Of a stretch of 47,444 bases of DNA, positions 35,110 to 43,889 are shown in pieces (positions within the stretch are counted from its first letter, which is position 1; every line of letters starts with the position of its first letter). Source of the stretch: Peptococcaceae bacterium (GTDB lineage: Bacteria > Bacillota > Peptococcia > Peptococcales > Peptococcaceae); contig CAAETY010000084.1 of the NCBI GenBank assembly GCA_900759105.1, positions 1-47,444 on the forward strand, read 5' to 3'. The notes beneath the pieces are model-generated. The model was not told the origin of the DNA, did not search any database, and saw only the letters and a list, made by a program, of their open reading frames with translations. The translations under genes and the position numbers were made by a program.

Positions 35110-36000
35110 TTAAATTTTTAAATGCTTCTTAACGGCAAAACTACTTCCCAGAGCGCCGAGAATAATACCAAGTATTAAGTTAAAAATTACTAAAATTGGC
35201 ATCATATAATTGGTGTTAAACAAAGGTAAGAAAGGCAAATTTGATGTGATATATGAATAAATATGTTCATAGCCCCAATATACAAATAAGCCTGCTAAGA
35301 TAGCACCAAACGCCCCCAATATCATCCCTTCAATAAAGAAAGGCATACGAATAAAGCTGTTCTTTGCGCCAACCAACTTCATAATCTGAATTTCATCTTT
35401 GCGGTTGTTGACTGTCAATTGAATCGTGATATTAATCAAGAATAACGTTGCCAATACCAGCAGCACAATAATCAACGACCCGACAACAGCAGCCGATTTA
35501 TTAAAGCTGACCATATTCTCTACCAAATCCTGACCATATTTCACACTATCAACAATGGCGTTGCCTTCAAGCGTTTTGGCAATGGCTTCGATATTTTCTG
35601 GTTGATCTACAGTGATACGAAAAGAGTCTGGTAATGGGTTTTCCCCATTTAGAGATTCTGTGACATTTACTTCCGTATCCTTCATTTGTTCATCAAGTGT
35701 CTTAAGCGCTTCTTCTTTACTAATATACTCTACATTTTCAACATGTTCTGTTTTTTCGAGTTGGTTTAGTAAATCCATATTTTTTTCTGGAGAAGAAGGT
35801 TGTTTTAGAAAAGCAACAACTCTCAATTGATCTTCAATGCTTTTAGAGGCATTGTAGCTGTTCAGACCCACCAAAGACGCCACACTAAAAATAGTTAAGG
35901 TGATAGCAATTGTGAATATGGTTAAGAAAGATAACAGCTTATGTCTTGTAATTTGACGAAAACTATCGCGAATGGTGTATTTAATTTTCGTTAGGAACAT
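35110..36000 (-). CDS. ftsX: Cell division protein FtsX, membrane subunit of FtsEX
   Basis: A 296-residue protein with one N-terminal membrane segment (about 22-45), a charged extracytoplasmic domain (about 50-165) and three C-terminal segments (about 170-290), the FtsX topology. FRQITRHKLLSFLTIFTIAI and MKLVGAKNSFIRMPFFIEG are family features. With FtsE it relays ATP-driven shape change to peptidoglycan hydrolases outside the membrane. The start lies 20 bp inside ftsE. A candidate partner, the coiled-coil M23 peptidase, is encoded at 42659-43873. Confidence 0.95.
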   Translation of the reverse strand: MFLTKIKYTIRDSFRQITRHKLLSFLTIFTIAITLTIFSVASLVGLNSYNASKSIEDQLRVVAFLKQPSSPEKNMDLLNQLEKTEHVENVEYISKEEALKTLDEQMKDTEVNVTESLNGENPLPDSFRITVDQPENIEAIAKTLEGNAIVDSVKYGQDLVENMVSFNKSAAVVGSLIIVLLVLATLFLINITIQLTVNNRKDEIQIMKLVGAKNSFIRMPFFIEGMILGAFGAILAGLFVYWGYEHIYSYITSNLPFLPLFNTNYMMPILVIFNLILGIILGALGSSFAVKKHLKI

Positions 36001-36679
36001 CTAACCAATACCCCCCATTCACACTATCTCTTACTATGTGACCATTAGACAAGGTAACAACACGATGTGGATGCTTATCCACTAAAATTTCATCGTGGGT
36101 TGCCATGATGACGGTTGTACCAATATCATTGATAGCTTCAAACAAATTAAAAATTTCTTCCCCATGATTTGGGTCCAAGTTCCCGGTTGGTTCGTCTGCA
36201 ATAACGATTTGTGGCTTATTCACAATCGCACGCGCAATTGCAACGCGTTGCTGTTCACCGCCGGATAATTCCCTCGGATAGTGGTTTTGACGATCACTTA
36301 AGCCAACGAACTCCAAGGCTTCTTTTGTACGTTTAACGACTTCTTTTCTTGGTAAGCCAATGCATTCGCATGAGAATGCAACGTTTTCGTACGCGGAGCG
36401 GTCTTCCAGCAAACGAAAATTCTGGAAAACAAAGCCAATTTTACGACGATAATACGGCAAACGACGTTTTTTAATTTTTGCAAGATCTACATTATCAACT
36501 TGAATACTTCCGGTTGTGGTGGTTAATTCACGAAGCAACAACTTCGCAAAGGTTGATTTACCAGCGCCACTTTCGCCGACAATATAAACAAATTCGCCTG
36601 CGTCAATATTGAGATTGATATCGGCAAGGCCGGTCGTACCGTTTTTGAAAGTATGACCTGCATTTTTAAAATGAATCAT
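35981..36679 (-). CDS. ftsE: Cell division ATP-binding protein FtsE
   Basis: A 232-residue ABC ATPase. Walker A is VGESGAGKSTFAK (35-47); the Q-loop region FVFQNFRLLEDRSAYENVAF is typical of FtsE. The signature is LSGGEQQRVAIARA, and Walker B IVIADEPTGNLDP. It pairs with FtsX (20-bp overlap) to control septal peptidoglycan hydrolysis. It begins 19 bp after dapL. Confidence 0.96.
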   Translation of the reverse strand: MIHFKNAGHTFKNGTTGLADINLNIDAGEFVYIVGESGAGKSTFAKLLLRELTTTTGSIQVDNVDLAKIKKRRLPYYRRKIGFVFQNFRLLEDRSAYENVAFSCECIGLPRKEVVKRTKEALEFVGLSDRQNHYPRELSGGEQQRVAIARAIVNKPQIVIADEPTGNLDPNHGEEIFNLFEAINDIGTTVIMATHDEILVDKHPHRVVTLSNGHIVRDSVNGGYWLDVPNEN

Positions 36680-36698
36680 TTATTCACCTGCTTAAAAA

Positions 36699-37886
36699 TT
36701 ATTTTAGAAGGTTTTTCAAGCGATCCATTGCTTCGCTAGTGCGTTCAGGCGTATTGAAAGCAGTCAATCTGAAGAAACCTTCACCATTGCTACCAAACCC
36801 TTCACCAGGGGTACCAACAACTTGTGCATTTTCTAATAAGAAATCAAAAAATTCCCAAGAGCTCATATTGTTAGGACATTTCAACCATACATAAGGGGAA
36901 TAATGACCACCGGTATAATAGATACCAAGTTCATCTAAGGTATCGGTGATAATCTTTGCATTATGCTGGTAGCCATGGATATTTTCCATAATTTCAGCAT
37001 AACCTTCATCAGTAAATACTGCTTCCGCCGCTCTTTGAACAATATAAGGTGTACCGTTAAACTTCGTAGATTGACGTCTGTTCCACATATCCTTCAATGA
37101 ATGATTATCACGTATCAATTCTTTTGGAACAATGGTGTAGCTGCAACGGGTGCCGGTGAAACCTGCAGTTTTACTTAAGGATGCGATTTCAATGGCACAA
37201 GTCTTTGAACCGTCAATTTCAAAAATGGTGCGTGGCAACTCATCAGCGCAAACAAATACTTCGTAAGCACTATCAAATAAAATAACGGACCCATGCTCAT
37301 TGGCATAGTCAACCCAGATTTTAAGTTGATTTTTGTCATAGCATGCACCGGTAGGATTATTTGGTGAGCAAAGATAAATAATATCCGGATTCTTATCAGT
37401 TTGAAGGTCTTCTGGCATTGGCAAGAAGTTATTACTTTGATTTGCATTTAAAAAGCTTACTTCACGGCCGTCCATGATATTAGTATCCAAATAAACAGGG
37501 TATACAGGGTCAGGAATTACAACATGGCAATTTTTATCAAAAATATCAAGGATATTTGCAATGTCGCTTTTTGCACCGTCGCTAACAAATACCTCATCTG
37601 CATCGATTTTAGCGTTTAGCTTACCGTAATAATTTGCAATTGCATCTCGCAAGAAAGCATAGCCTTGTTCTGGGCCATAACCCATAAAGGTTTCACTAAC
37701 AGCGTTTTCGTCAACTGCCTTGTGTAATGCAGCAATAACAGTTTTAGCTAATGGTTTCGTAACATCGCCAATACCAAGTTTAATGATATCAGCATCTGGA
37801 TTTGCTTCAGAGTATTTACGAACTTTTTCGGCAACGGTTGAGAACAAGTAGTTGTTTTTAAGGTTTTCGTAATTCTTATTAATCAT
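36699..37886 (-). CDS. dapL: LL-diaminopimelate aminotransferase
   Basis: A 395-residue fold-type I PLP aminotransferase that converts tetrahydrodipicolinate straight to LL-diaminopimelate, bypassing DapD, DapC and DapE. Family features: IKLGIGDVTKPLAKTVI, GYGPEQGYAFLRDAI, YLCSPNNPTGACYDK, and the PLP lysine in SLSKTAGFTGTRCSY. AAAGGAGA provides the RBS. It lies 36 bp after a lipid-kinase-type gene and 19 bp before ftsE, among envelope genes (murI, ftsEX), which fits a role in peptidoglycan precursor supply. Confidence 0.95.
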   Translation of the reverse strand: MINKNYENLKNNYLFSTVAEKVRKYSEANPDADIIKLGIGDVTKPLAKTVIAALHKAVDENAVSETFMGYGPEQGYAFLRDAIANYYGKLNAKIDADEVFVSDGAKSDIANILDIFDKNCHVVIPDPVYPVYLDTNIMDGREVSFLNANQSNNFLPMPEDLQTDKNPDIIYLCSPNNPTGACYDKNQLKIWVDYANEHGSVILFDSAYEVFVCADELPRTIFEIDGSKTCAIEIASLSKTAGFTGTRCSYTIVPKELIRDNHSLKDMWNRRQSTKFNGTPYIVQRAAEAVFTDEGYAEIMENIHGYQHNAKIITDTLDELGIYYTGGHYSPYVWLKCPNNMSSWEFFDFLLENAQVVGTPGEGFGSNGEGFFRLTAFNTPERTSEAMDRLKNLLK

Positions 37887-37922
37887 ATAATAAATCTCCT
37901 TTCAATTGTAAACAGTTTCATT

Positions 37923-38831
37923 TTAATCGGGAAATACCATTTGAATACATTTGTTATGCAATGAAATGGTTGTTTCTTCATATTCCCCAGCATATTCTCC
38001 ATCCAAGGTCCATGGTAATGGGCGTGCGGAGGTGATTTTAAAGGATTTTCCTTTTACACTGCGAATGCAATCATTATCGTATTGACGGATTTTAATAGAG
38101 TGAATCATCTTTTGAACGTCAATTGGTGTTATAGGGCTTCTGATTAATGTAAGCTCAAACATCCCGTCCATTAACATTGATTTTTCATCATTACCGTCAT
38201 CATCAAACTGTAGAAATCCACCAATTGATTTTGAATTTGATACAGCAACAAGAATAAAGTCGCCTTCGACGGTGGTTTCGCCATCAATTTCAATGGTTAA
38301 AGAAAATACATCAGATAAATCCGTGAGCTTTTTGGATGCTTCAAAGAAATAAGCATACTTGCCCAAAAGATTCTTGAGATATTGTGGTGTAGCATAAGAT
38401 ACTTCAGTGAAGGCACCTGCAGCAGCTACATAACTAAATATTTCTCCGTTAAAATCACCGAAGTCATAGTTATGTGGTTGTGAATCCAGTATAATATCTG
38501 CCGCTAATAGGATATCGCTTGGGATTCCTAATGAACGCGCAAAGTCGTTGACAGTACCGGTAGGGATACAAGTGAGTGGGCCAAATTCTTTATCAGATGC
38601 AGTAACTCCATGCAGAATTTCATTAAAAGTTCCATCCCCGCCGCAGGAAATGATAAGATCGTATCCTTCGCCATGATTTTGAATATACTCAGTTGCGTCA
38701 TTGGCTTTTTGAGTGATATAAACGGTTGTTGCATAATCGCGTGCGTTAAATTTACTAAGCACGTCCATTAGGTTTTCACGCATAGCCATTTTGCCTGCAT
38801 TAGGATTCACGATAAATAATGCTTTTTTCAT
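37923..38831 (-). CDS. Diacylglycerol kinase family (YegS/DagK/BmrU-like) lipid kinase
   Basis: About 302 residues. LFIVNPNAGK at the N-terminus and CGGDGTFNEILHG (GGDGT at 64-68) form the nucleotide site of the DAGK catalytic family. LTCIPTGTVNDFARSLGIP follows with the conserved GT-NDFAR element. The C-terminal beta-rich domain includes PLPWTLDGEYAGE. It probably phosphorylates diacylglycerol or a related lipid, feeding it back to phospholipid synthesis; the exact substrate is unknown. I choose ATG 38831 (GGAGG upstream) over the start at 38864. It lies 1 bp from murI. Confidence 0.88.
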   Translation of the reverse strand: MKKALFIVNPNAGKMAMRENLMDVLSKFNARDYATTVYITQKANDATEYIQNHGEGYDLIISCGGDGTFNEILHGVTASDKEFGPLTCIPTGTVNDFARSLGIPSDILLAADIILDSQPHNYDFGDFNGEIFSYVAAAGAFTEVSYATPQYLKNLLGKYAYFFEASKKLTDLSDVFSLTIEIDGETTVEGDFILVAVSNSKSIGGFLQFDDDGNDEKSMLMDGMFELTLIRSPITPIDVQKMIHSIKIRQYDNDCIRSVKGKSFKITSARPLPWTLDGEYAGEYEETTISLHNKCIQMVFPD

Positions 38832-38832
38832 G

Positions 38833-39630
38833 TTAATATCCTCCGGCATTTTCAAGATGAGCACGGTTTAATAAATATTCATACTTTGTAAAAGGAACTT
38901 CGTTATCACTTTCAAAAAAACGAATTCTTTTTTCTAAAGGTTTTGCTTCTAAAAAATCAGGATTAATAACAGAAGCTAAATGATTAACAGTTCCTTCGTT
39001 CCCGTCAACGACCGGAATCGATTTACCTGTTAAATCTAACATAATGTGATGTATAAGTGTTTTATAAAAGGTAAAATGCGTGCAACCAAGTACCAATGCA
39101 GATGCATTAGCTACATCACAGGAACTTAATTGCTCTTCAAGATAGGCATGTACCTCATTGCCATCGAAAATATCGTTTTCTGCAAATTCAACAAGCCGTT
39201 GCAGCGATAATTCTTCTACATGATTGGTTACGCCTAAACGCTGGATGAGCGTTTCTAATTTTTCGAGTCTTAAAGTAAGCTCTGTTGCAGTTACGATGAT
39301 TTTAGTAGCTTCATTGTCATCAAGCGTTTTGGAAGCAACTTTTACCGCAGGCTCCATTCCTAATATAGGAAATGAATACTTCTCGCGCAAGTAGTTAGCC
39401 GCAGCACTGGTAGCTGTGTTACATGCTAAGACAATGACGTCAGCACCTTGAGAATGCAAAAAAGCAACTGCGTGATCGACATATTCGATAATTTGCTTTT
39501 TTGATTTTGTTCCATAGGGAACATGCGCGGAGTCTGCATAAAAAAGAAATTGATTGTGCGTTAACTGTGCGGCAGCTTTTTCCAATACAGAAATTCCGCC
39601 AATACCAGAATCAAAGAAGCCTACAGTCAT
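38833..39630 (-). CDS. murI: Glutamate racemase
   Basis: A 265-residue racemase that supplies D-glutamate for peptidoglycan. D7 and S8 in GFFDSGIGG, C70 in VLACNTATSAA and C183 in LVLGCTHF are the catalytic residues; VPYGTKSK is also conserved. The ATG at 39630 has CGGAGG 7 nt upstream, so the GTG at 39639 is not used. It follows rsfS by 14 bp. Confidence 0.96.
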   Translation of the reverse strand: MTVGFFDSGIGGISVLEKAAAQLTHNQFLFYADSAHVPYGTKSKKQIIEYVDHAVAFLHSQGADVIVLACNTATSAAANYLREKYSFPILGMEPAVKVASKTLDDNEATKIIVTATELTLRLEKLETLIQRLGVTNHVEELSLQRLVEFAENDIFDGNEVHAYLEEQLSSCDVANASALVLGCTHFTFYKTLIHHIMLDLTGKSIPVVDGNEGTVNHLASVINPDFLEAKPLEKRIRFFESDNEVPFTKYEYLLNRAHLENAGGY

Positions 39631-39644
39631 TTCACACACCTCCG

Positions 39645-39998
39645 TTAGTCAATTAACAATGATGAAATATCAATTCTCTCTGCGTCGCCCCATAACCCAT
39701 CAAGGTTATAGTAAGAGCGTGTTTCCGGTTGAAATAGATGAACTATCAAATCGCCGGTGTCAATCAATAACCAGTCGCCTTGTTGTTTTCCTTCTGTGCG
39801 GAAATAGTTGCTACCTGTCAACTTAAAGTTTAATTCCTCTAATTTGTTGGCAATCATATCTGCATGTGGTTTGTTTTTAATTGTTGCAATGATGAAATAA
39901 TCTGCAAGATATGTCATGTTATGCATGTCTAACACGGTAATATCTTCGCATTTATTAAGGTCCATCAAACGTACAAATTCTTCTATTGTTTTATTCAT
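39645..39998 (-). CDS. rsfS: Ribosome silencing factor RsfS (Iojap family)
   Basis: A 117-residue protein. ITVLDMHNMTYLADYFIIAT, HADMIANKL, GDWLLIDTGDLIVHLF and TRSYYNLDGLWGDAERI are Iojap/RsfS signatures. It binds ribosomal protein uL14 and blocks subunit joining when nutrients are scarce. The order nadD-yqeK-rsfS is a common Firmicute cluster. AGGAG lies about 12 nt before the ATG. Confidence 0.95.
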   Translation of the reverse strand: MNKTIEEFVRLMDLNKCEDITVLDMHNMTYLADYFIIATIKNKPHADMIANKLEELNFKLTGSNYFRTEGKQQGDWLLIDTGDLIVHLFQPETRSYYNLDGLWGDAERIDISSLLID

Positions 39999-40008
39999 TT
40001 TAAGCCAG

Positions 40009-40563
40009 TTACTCCTTGCTTATTATTTCGTTTCTTAATTTAATCATATCTTCATGAATAAGTCTATGCTCACTGATTAAATATTTGCTTGTTCTGTCAA
40101 TAATTTCTACAGTACATTTATCGAGATTGGTTAATGCAATATCCATTAAATCATCAATATTTGGTGTGGTTCTTCCCGGTTCGATGTAATCTGCGATAAA
40201 TATTATTTTTGCAAGCGTATTCATACATTTGTGTCCGGTGGTATGGAAACGAATAGCTTGTAATATCTGCTCGTCATGTATAATGCCCTTATCTTTTAAG
40301 ACTACAGATGCCACTGCTCCATGAAGAACCTGGGGCATTAATAAGTCGTATTCACTGGTGAGCAGATGATTATCCACAGAAATTCTAATAATTTCTGCTT
40401 TTGGCAATTCCTTACAGTAATCATGTAATAAACCGGCGATTTTAGCTTTGCTTTGATCCTCGCCGTGAGCTATCGCCAGTTTAACTGCAGTCTCAGCCAC
40501 TCTCACAGAGTGTTCATAGCGCTTCTTGGAGAGTTCTTTTTTTACTAATGCTTTGTAATCCAT
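40009..40563 (-). CDS. yqeK: HD-domain bis(5'-nucleosyl)-tetraphosphatase, YqeK type
   Basis: A 184-residue HD phosphohydrolase. H18 in RYEHSVRVAE, H47-D48 in LLHDYCKELPK, HGAVAS and RFHTTGHKCM supply the metal ligands, and FIADYIEPGRTTPNI is typical of YqeK. Related enzymes split Ap4A symmetrically to ADP. It lies between nadD (5 bp upstream) and rsfS (10 bp downstream), as in many Firmicutes. Confidence 0.93.
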   Translation of the reverse strand: MDYKALVKKELSKKRYEHSVRVAETAVKLAIAHGEDQSKAKIAGLLHDYCKELPKAEIIRISVDNHLLTSEYDLLMPQVLHGAVASVVLKDKGIIHDEQILQAIRFHTTGHKCMNTLAKIIFIADYIEPGRTTPNIDDLMDIALTNLDKCTVEIIDRTSKYLISEHRLIHEDMIKLRNEIISKE

Positions 40564-40568
40564 TTATG

Positions 40569-41165
40569 TCACTCCAGATACAAGTTGTTTTCAAGAATAT
40601 AACTGTATACTTCGTCTTCAAGTGTATTAGACATAAGCTTTCTATCTTTTAACTGTTGTCTAATCAACGTTGAGGAAATCGGAATGGTTTTTAATGGCAA
40701 ATGATAAACTGTGTAGGGGCTTTTATCAAGTTCTTTTTGGGTCGTTTTGCTAATCGCTAGTGGATAATCCTTACGGTCAATGATAATAAAATTACTTAAA
40801 CCAAGCAGTTCGTTCCACTTATACCAACTTTCTATATTATTAAATGAATCTGCCCCCATGATATAAAAGAATTCATCATTGGGATAGTTTTTTTTAAAAT
40901 AAGAAAGCGTATAAAAAGTATACGATGGTTTTGAAGTTTTGCTTTCGTAATCGGAGGTTTCAAACATGGAATCATGCTGTAGTGCGAGCTTTGCCATTGC
41001 CATTCTATGATGATAAGGTGTAATCGTTTTGTTTTTATGTGGTGGTATATATGCCGGAATAAAAATAACCTTGTCTAACGGCATATGCTCACATACCTGA
41101 CGAATCATATCAACATGTCCCATATGAATAGGATCAAAGGTTCCACCAAATAAACCAATTTTCAT
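40569..41165 (-). CDS. nadD: Nicotinate-nucleotide adenylyltransferase
   Basis: A 198-residue nucleotidyltransferase of NAD synthesis (nicotinate mononucleotide to deamido-NAD). GLFGGTFDPIHMGHVDMI holds the phosphate-binding GGTFDP and HxGH motifs, IPAYIPPHK follows, and PISSTLIRQQL near residue 175 is the SxTxIR motif. The gene is 21 bp after proB. Confidence 0.96.
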   Translation of the reverse strand: MKIGLFGGTFDPIHMGHVDMIRQVCEHMPLDKVIFIPAYIPPHKNKTITPYHHRMAMAKLALQHDSMFETSDYESKTSKPSYTFYTLSYFKKNYPNDEFFYIMGADSFNNIESWYKWNELLGLSNFIIIDRKDYPLAISKTTQKELDKSPYTVYHLPLKTIPISSTLIRQQLKDRKLMSNTLEDEVYSYILENNLYLE

Positions 41166-41186
41166 GATGTCTAATCACCCGTTCTT

Positions 41187-42296
41187 TTAAAGAATACCGA
41201 GATTATCTCTGTGAATGATTTCCTCTTCGTTGTAATCTAAGTATTTGTTATAAATACAGTTGCTTTTTAATCCTTTGATACGATTAATAAACATTGAAGA
41301 ATAGTTGGAAATACCTTTCGCAAAAACATTACCTCCAATATCTGCTACTGCGACAATTGCTCCACGTTCGAACTCGCCACTTACATTAATAATTCCGCTT
41401 GGCAATAATGAGGTACCGTGTTCGCGCAACGCTTTTTTTGCGCCTTCATCAACATAGATAACCCCTTCTTCTTCTGAGCCATAGAGTATCCATGATTTTC
41501 GTGCATGAATTGGTCGATGTGTTGCTTTGAATAAAGTACCGACTGATTGACCTGCCACCATATCATAAAGAATATTTGGATTTTCTCCGGAAGCAATAAT
41601 CATTGGAATGCCGGCATTTGTTGATATTTTTGCTGCTTCAATTTTTGTGTGCATACCACCGGTGCCGACATTTGAAAGTGCCGAGCCTGCCATGTCCTCA
41701 ATATCGACAGTGATTTTTTCAACAACATCGATTTTTTTTGCATTTTTGTCAAGGTGGGGATTACCGGTGTACAGACCATCAATATCTGTTAGTAGTATTG
41801 TTAAGTCTGCATCGCATAGAACTGCCACCAGCGCTGCTAAAGTATCGTTGTCACCGAATTTAATTTCATCATTAGCCACACTATCATTTTCATTAACGAT
41901 TGGGATAACTCCTAGCTTTAAGAGCTCTAGAATGGTGTTACGTGCATTCAAAAATCTTTTGCGAATTTTTATATCCTCTCTGGTGAGAAGAAGCTGTGCA
42001 GTAAGTTGTCCGTATTCCATAAAGCTTTTTTCGTAAATGTGGAGCAATAAGCCTTGACCGATGGCAGCCATCGCTTGCTTTTCGCTAATTGACAGATGCT
42101 CGTCTTGTAAATTTAGTCGATATTTTCCTACTCCAATAGCGCCGGAAGTGACTAGGATAATTTCAAAGCCTTCGTTTTTTAAGTCTGTGAGGACTGCGCT
42201 TAATTTATCAATAAAGCGCAAATTAATGCGACCATTTTTATGAGTTAGCGAGCTCGTTCCGATTTTGACAACGATTCTTTTCGCTTTGTTTATCAT
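41187..42296 (-). CDS. proB: Glutamate 5-kinase
   Basis: About 369 residues: an amino acid kinase domain (KRIVVKIGTSSL, VTSGAIGVGKYRL, NENDSVANDEIKFGDNDTLA, LLTDIDGLYTGNP) and a C-terminal PUA domain (about 280-369, with INVSGEFERGAIVAVAD). It phosphorylates glutamate in proline synthesis and is usually inhibited by proline. No proA is next to it. I start at ATG 42296; TTG and GTG codons 6 and 9 nt upstream in frame are possible because the RBS (GGTGG) is weak and close. The gene lies 18 bp after yhbY. Confidence 0.93.
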   Translation of the reverse strand: MINKAKRIVVKIGTSSLTHKNGRINLRFIDKLSAVLTDLKNEGFEIILVTSGAIGVGKYRLNLQDEHLSISEKQAMAAIGQGLLLHIYEKSFMEYGQLTAQLLLTREDIKIRKRFLNARNTILELLKLGVIPIVNENDSVANDEIKFGDNDTLAALVAVLCDADLTILLTDIDGLYTGNPHLDKNAKKIDVVEKITVDIEDMAGSALSNVGTGGMHTKIEAAKISTNAGIPMIIASGENPNILYDMVAGQSVGTLFKATHRPIHARKSWILYGSEEEGVIYVDEGAKKALREHGTSLLPSGIINVSGEFERGAIVAVADIGGNVFAKGISNYSSMFINRIKGLKSNCIYNKYLDYNEEEIIHRDNLGIL

Positions 42297-42314
42297 AGCC
42301 ACCAATCCAATCTT

Positions 42315-42590
42315 TTAGTCTTCGATTTTTTCTCTAAACAGTATAATCATTCTGCCGATTTTTTGTACTAATTCAGCTTGTAATTCATCGGCCAATTCTT
42401 CACACATTTCTTGGGTTATTTCAATACTATTATTTAAAAATTTCACTTTAGCAAGCTCATCTGCTTCTAATACCTCATCAATCGATTGAATAGTCCCTTC
42501 ATTCAAACCATTTTTTCCAACTAATACTTTTGGTTTGAGTTCTTGCGCTTGAGATTTTAATTCCTTGATTTCTTTTTTTGAAAGTTTCAT
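42315..42590 (-). CDS. yhbY: RNA-binding protein of the YhbY/CRS1 family
   Basis: A 91-residue single CRM domain. LKSQAQELKPKVLVGKNGLN has the conserved GxxG-like loop (VGKNGLN), followed by EALEADELAKVKF-type sequence. YhbY associates with pre-50S subunits and is thought to act in ribosome assembly. Its RBS (CGGAG) lies 25-30 nt after the terminator of the M23 gene. Confidence 0.92.
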   Translation of the reverse strand: MKLSKKEIKELKSQAQELKPKVLVGKNGLNEGTIQSIDEVLEADELAKVKFLNNSIEITQEMCEELADELQAELVQKIGRMIILFREKIED

Positions 42591-42617
42591 AATTGTCTCC
42601 GTTTTCTTTATATTTCC

Positions 42618-42654
42618 AGAAAAAAGCTCTGAAAGAAAAAGTCTTTCAGAGCTT
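42618..42654 (-). terminator. Terminator between the M23 peptidase gene and yhbY
   Basis: AAGCTCTGAAAGA (42624-42636) and TCTTTCAGAGCTT (42642-42654) are perfect 13-bp complements with a 5-nt loop, ending in TTTTTT on the minus strand. It starts 5 nt past the M23 stop. Only about 28 nt separate it from the yhbY start. Confidence 0.92.
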
Positions 42655-42658
42655 CTGA

Positions 42659-43873
42659 TTAAATACCTAGATATGGTGCAGGGTCTACAGTAGATCCATT
42701 AATTCGCACTTCGAAATGAAGGTGTGGGCCGGTACTGGAACCGGTAGAACCAACAGCCCCGACTTGTTGGCCTGCAGAAACTGTGCTACCCGCACTTACA
42801 TTTAATGCGGACATATGTGCATATAATGTGCTTAAACCATTCCCGTGGTCAACAACAACATAGTTACCATAACTCCAGTGGTATGCTGCGATAATAACAG
42901 TGCCACCTTGATAAGCAACAACTGGTGTACCGTAGCTTGCACCAATATCCAATCCAAGGTGGAAGTTATAACTCCCATCAATTGGATAAGCTCGACCACC
43001 ATAAGTACTGGTAATAACTCGGCTTGCTGGTGCAGGCCAAACGCCACCACCGGCGGAAGTGTTTTGAATATTGCTGGTGCTTGGTGTAGTAATTGTGGCG
43101 CCACTATTAGCCGCTTGCTGTTGCTGTTGTGCTTGAGCCTCAGCCTGTGCTTGAAGTGCTACAATTTGATTCCCGATTTCAGCAGAGGTCGCTTGCATGA
43201 CAGCGATATTTTCTTTAATGGCAGCTTCGTCTTTTTCGAGTTCAGCATAAACATTCTTTTGAGTTGCTTGCTGTTCTTGTAAAAGACCTTTTACGCCTTC
43301 TTCTTCTGACTTTAAAGCATTTAGAGCTTGAAGCTGTTGTTCTAAGGTTGCTTTTTGATTGTCTAATTGTGCCTTAGTAGCACTTACTTCGTCAACCATT
43401 TCCTTATCGCGTTTTGAAATAAAAGACAAATATTCAAAACGTGTTAGAAAGTCAGAGAAGTCCTGGGATTGAAATAAAACTTCGAGATAGTTGACATTGC
43501 CTTCTTTATAGATAGAAACCAAGCGATTATTCAAACTGCTTTGCGCTTGTTCCAATTTCTTTTCAGTTTCAGCAATTTGTGCGTTGGTTTCAGCAATACT
43601 TGCTTGTTGATCAGAAATTTGACTGGTAAATGAAGCTATTTTCTTTTCTGTTGCATTAATAGAATCATTGATTTCTTTCAATTTCGCAACAGTTTCAGTT
43701 TTCTGTGTGGAGTTGCTGTCTAATTCTGCTTTTTTCTTCTCGATGGAATTATTCACAGAATTTTGTTCGTTTTGTAATTCAGAAATTGATTTGGCAGCAA
43801 CAGGTGACGCCATCATGGCAGTTAGACCAAGTGACAATACGAGTGAACTGGCTATTGTTTTCTTGAAACTCAT
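42659..43873 (-). CDS. Secreted coiled-coil M23 peptidase (EnvC/PcsB-like murein hydrolase)
   Basis: A 404-residue protein. A signal peptide (about 1-28, cut after SPVAA) precedes a long coiled coil (about 30-250, Gln/Glu/Ala-rich), a Ser/Thr/Gln linker, and a C-terminal LytM (M23) domain. Zinc ligands are in YNFHLGLDIG (H near 304, D four residues on) and PHLHFEV (near 384), with YAHMS between, so the peptidase is probably active. The layout is that of EnvC/PcsB/CwlO-type hydrolases, which FtsEX controls through their coiled coils; ftsEX is encoded at 35110-36679. GGAG precedes the ATG. Confidence 0.93.
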   Translation of the reverse strand: MSFKKTIASSLVLSLGLTAMMASPVAAKSISELQNEQNSVNNSIEKKKAELDSNSTQKTETVAKLKEINDSINATEKKIASFTSQISDQQASIAETNAQIAETEKKLEQAQSSLNNRLVSIYKEGNVNYLEVLFQSQDFSDFLTRFEYLSFISKRDKEMVDEVSATKAQLDNQKATLEQQLQALNALKSEEEGVKGLLQEQQATQKNVYAELEKDEAAIKENIAVMQATSAEIGNQIVALQAQAEAQAQQQQQAANSGATITTPSTSNIQNTSAGGGVWPAPASRVITSTYGGRAYPIDGSYNFHLGLDIGASYGTPVVAYQGGTVIIAAYHWSYGNYVVVDHGNGLSTLYAHMSALNVSAGSTVSAGQQVGAVGSTGSSTGPHLHFEVRINGSTVDPAPYLGI

Positions 43874-43889
43874 TCGTGTTCTCCAATCG

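Noticed and set aside
41608..42036. 142-residue plus-strand ORF opposite proB
   Set aside because: It is antisense to a clear AAK-PUA glutamate kinase. Its Ser/Ile/Phe-rich composition is that of a shadow frame, and no RBS or family motif is present.
42845..43282. 145-residue plus-strand ORF opposite the M23 peptidase
   Set aside because: Antisense shadow of the LytM domain and the low-complexity Gln/Ala linker; no RBS and no protein-like domain.
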